In this document: piece after piece, positions 14,529-16,187 of the stretch
How the letters are laid out: the number at the start of each line of letters is the position of its first letter
How positions within the stretch are numbered: the first letter of the stretch is position 1
Assembly: GCA_910577845.1 (NCBI GenBank)
Contig: CAJTNA010000024.1
Span: forward strand, 1 to 16,187
From: an uncultured Christensenella sp.
GTDB lineage: Bacteria; Bacillota; Clostridia; Christensenellales; UBA3700
Length of the DNA: 16,187 bases
Direction of reading: 5' to 3'
The notes under the pieces: model-generated
What the model was told of the DNA's origin: nothing
Database searches by the model: none
The model's input: only the letters and a program-made list of their open reading frames with translations
Position numbers and translations under genes: made by a program

Positions 14529-14571
14529 ATAGAGCAAAAAAGTCAAATACATTTTAAAGAAGGTTAAAATT

Positions 14572-15312
14572 ATGCCTACTGAAAGTTATGATTTAATGCT
14601 AAATATTTTGTATTTAATATCTTTATGCTTTATTCCTGCTGTGTTATGGGCACTATATACCTCTTATAAGGTGAATAGCAATTTTAAAAAATTCAGCAAA
14701 ATTCAAAGCAGAAAAGGATTGCCTGCTCATATGATAGCAAGACAAATTCTTGACAGCGAAGGTCTTACAGATGTTAGAATTGGCAGAGTTGCTGGAAAAT
14801 TAACAGACCACTATGACCCAAGGTCAAAAACTGTAGTTTTATCTGACAGCGTTTATGATTCTTGCTCAATCGCGGCAATAGGCGTTGCAACTCACGAGGT
14901 TGGACACGCTATACAACACGCTCATAAATATGTGCCAGTTAAAGTACGCAGTGCTTTAGTTCCAGTACTTAACTTAAGCTCAAAATTATTAATTCCAATT
15001 TTAATTATTAACATAATTTTAACATTTGTATTGTATGATAGCAATCTTCCAATGTACATTTACTATGCACTACTTGGAATATTTGGCTTGAATATGTTAT
15101 TTGCATTAGTTACACTACCTTGCGAATTTAATGCAAGTAGTCGTGCAAAAAATATTTTACTAGATATGAACATTCTTGATGACGAAGAAGTAACTTGCGT
15201 AAACAAAGTATTACGCTCTGCTGCAATGACTTATGTAGCATCTTTTGTAATTACTCTAATCCAATTCGCAAGAATCCTACTAATAATACTATCAAACACA
15301 CGCAGAAAATAA
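14572..15312 (+). CDS. Membrane zinc metallopeptidase, YugP family (Zn_peptidase_2)
   Basis: Predicted membrane-bound zinc metalloprotease of 246 aa (family ~225-235). Residues ~8-29 are an N-terminal membrane segment, followed by the YKVNSNFKKFSKI stretch typical of YugP. The family motif LTDHYDPR (77-84) is present, then the zinc site HEVGH (108-112, HExxH) in GVATHEVGHAIQH, and a probable third ligand Glu185 in LPCEFNASSRA. Two hydrophobic segments (~139-155 and ~161-182) and a C-terminal one (~219-242) complete the topology. The substrate is unknown in this family. GAAGG (14558-14562) lies upstream of the ATG. It appears to be a single-gene unit, bounded by a clear terminator at 15337. 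Confidence 0.93.
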   Translation: MPTESYDLMLNILYLISLCFIPAVLWALYTSYKVNSNFKKFSKIQSRKGLPAHMIARQILDSEGLTDVRIGRVAGKLTDHYDPRSKTVVLSDSVYDSCSIAAIGVATHEVGHAIQHAHKYVPVKVRSALVPVLNLSSKLLIPILIINIILTFVLYDSNLPMYIYYALLGIFGLNMLFALVTLPCEFNASSRAKNILLDMNILDDEEVTCVNKVLRSAAMTYVASFVITLIQFARILLIILSNTRRK

Positions 15313-15336
15313 AATGTTTAAATTATAGTAGCTTTA

Positions 15337-15369
15337 AAACCACCAGATAAACTGGTGGTTTATTTTCTT
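15337..15369 (+). terminator. Rho-independent terminator of the metallopeptidase gene
   Basis: AAACCACCAG (15337-15346), a 5-nt loop, then CTGGTGGTTT (15352-15361), followed by ATTTTCTT. It begins 24 bp past the stop codon. Confidence 0.9.
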
Positions 15370-15432
15370 ACAATATATAAATTTAATACATCTAAAGGAA
15401 TATGAATTTAGTTAGTGTTTCTATTTATTTTT

Positions 15433-15458
15433 ATAAAATTTGCATTTTCAAATTTTAT
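15433..15458. repeat. AT-rich hairpin
   Basis: ATAAAATTTG (15433-15442) pairs perfectly with CAAATTTTAT (15449-15458) around a 6-nt loop. T7 follows 7 nt later (15466-15472), so it could act as a weak second plus-strand terminator. Confidence 0.4.
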
Positions 15459-15512
15459 GAATATAAGTTTTTTTCAATAATTTAGTCCGCAAAAGTATAT
15501 CTAAAACTAACC

Positions 15513-15542
15513 TAATCTAAGCCGAAAAATCGGTTTAGATTA
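15513..15542. repeat. 13-bp hairpin with AAAA loop
   Basis: TAATCTAAGCCGA (15513-15525) pairs with TCGGTTTAGATTA (15530-15542), with one G-T, around a 4-nt loop. No T-run follows on either strand. It lies 190 bp past the stop of the minus-strand repeat gene and may end or protect that transcript. Confidence 0.5.
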
Positions 15543-15733
15543 ATATTGTGTTCTATCCTAATACTATTACATTAAATTTATATTCAATTTCAAGTAAATA
15601 ATCTTGATTTAACCATTGATTTTATTATAAAGCTATTAATTTTTAATTGTTTATATTATATTTACACATTACCATTTTAAATTAAATTTTCAACTTAAAT
15701 TAATTATCACTGTTATCTTTTAAAACAATCGGT

Positions 15734-16187
15734 CTACACAAACACTATCTCTATGTTCATATTACTTATCCAACTTGTTTCTTTTTCTATGTTGCCCCAC
15801 TCTGTTTGGGTGCCTTGGTAATATATTCTCTTTATGTTTTTACAACTTACAAATGCATTACTTTCTATCTTTTCTACGCTATTTGGTATTGTTATCTCTG
15901 TTAGTTCTGTACACTTTGCAAAGGCATAGCTTTTTATCTCCACTACTCCTTGCGGTATCTCACTCGTTTTACATCCTAATATCAAGGCTTGTCCATCTTT
16001 GCTTAATATGCAATTACCCTCACTTTTGTATACAATGTTTTCCTCCGATACTTGTATTTCCTCTAGTTTAACATTGTATCCAAATGTTCTTTCCCCTATA
16101 TTCTCTACACTTGCTGGTATTGTTATGCTTGTTAGATTTTCACAATGTGAAAATGAATTACTCTCTATCCTTTTTACTCCCTCGTTT
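15734..16187 (-). CDS. BspA-type leucine-rich-repeat protein, C-terminal part (runs off window)
   Basis: The minus frame is open from the window edge to a TAG at 15734-15736, giving the last 150 residues of a larger protein. Two BspA/TpLRR repeats are clear: VKRIESNSFSHCENLTSITIP and VVEIKSYAFAKC with TEITIPNSVEKI and NAFVSC. Between them is the YKSEGNCILSKDGQ-type spacer common in these proteins. The end has the YYQGTQTEWGNI module that often closes such arrays. Known relatives are secreted or surface proteins involved in adhesion and host or polymer contact; the N-terminal signal and anchor cannot be seen here. The true start is outside the window; a TTG at 15985 is internal, since the repeats continue upstream of it. 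Confidence 0.9.
   Translation of the reverse strand, partial: NEGVKRIESNSFSHCENLTSITIPASVENIGERTFGYNVKLEEIQVSEENIVYKSEGNCILSKDGQALILGCKTSEIPQGVVEIKSYAFAKCTELTEITIPNSVEKIESNAFVSCKNIKRIYYQGTQTEWGNIEKETSWISNMNIEIVFV

Larger units (their letters stand above)
13901..14571. other. Gene-poor AT-rich region
   Basis: No coding frame of note was seen on either strand. It holds the nested structure at 13951-14070 and a weak 6-bp hairpin (AACATT 14243-14248 with AATGTT 14255-14260) followed by T7 (14265-14271), which could be a poor plus-strand terminator. The promoter region of the downstream metallopeptidase is at the right end. Nothing resembling a transposase remnant was recognised. Confidence 0.5.
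15362..15733. other. AT-rich intergenic region with hairpins
   Basis: No supported gene was seen. It contains the tail of the metallopeptidase terminator and two perfect or near-perfect hairpins (15433-15458 and 15513-15542). A 27-codon ATG frame at 15402 with an AAGGA only 2 nt upstream consists almost entirely of AT-biased codons and spans the first hairpin, so it is not called. No clear terminator was found close behind the minus-strand repeat gene. Confidence 0.5.

Noticed and set aside
15402..15485. 27-codon frame with AAGGA upstream
   Set aside because: SD spacing is only ~2 nt, the residues are almost all encoded by AT-only codons, and it spans a perfect hairpin.

Overview
The window is an AT-rich chromosomal segment from an endospore-forming, Clostridia-like Firmicute. 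Three things point to this. Sporulation genes are present: both dipicolinate synthase subunits, SpoVT, a SpoVB/YabM-type flippase and a YabN-type MazG protein. Purine-rich AGGAGG-type ribosome binding sites precede most genes. Intergenic DNA is very AT-rich with T-tailed hairpins. Together with the BspA-type leucine-rich-repeat protein at the right edge, it fits an uncultured gut Clostridia lineage, but the species cannot be named from this sequence.

Left region (1-3800). A P-loop ATPase of the PRK06851 type (117-1136, minus) lies back-to-back with dpaA-dpaB (1224-2547, plus), which make the spore-core compound dipicolinic acid. The 87-bp gap holds sigma-K-like ACA-N16-CATA elements on both strands. 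About 670 bp without a convincing gene follow, holding a strong hairpin and two rho-independent terminators. Then comes an XRE/cupin regulator (3222-3788, minus).

Central region (3864-12842), all minus strand. A glycolytic operon reads pgk-tpiA-gpmI from a near-consensus sigma-A promoter at 7595-7623 and converts 1,3-bisphosphoglycerate to 2-phosphoglycerate; pgk carries an unusual ~35-residue insertion. Upstream of it is trmL with its own likely promoter and terminator. Before that is a tightly packed operon spoVT-spoVB/yabM-mazG/yabN-dus, with gaps of 3 and 6 nt and then a 20-nt overlap. The first three genes keep the order known from Bacillus.

Right region (12995-16187). A divergent gene of unknown function (301 aa) is followed by ~670 bp without genes, which includes a nested inverted-repeat structure (13951-14070) that may be a small RNA. 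Next is a YugP-family membrane zinc metallopeptidase with a clear terminator, a hairpin-rich gap, and the C-terminal end of a BspA-like repeat protein running off the window on the minus strand.

No rRNA, tRNA, CRISPR array, insertion sequence or phage gene was seen. Most genes are ordinary. The parts that merit a second look are the ATPase/dpaAB pair and its shared promoter, the nested RNA-like structure at 13951-14070, the PGK insertion, and the degenerate methylase domain of the YabN-like protein.
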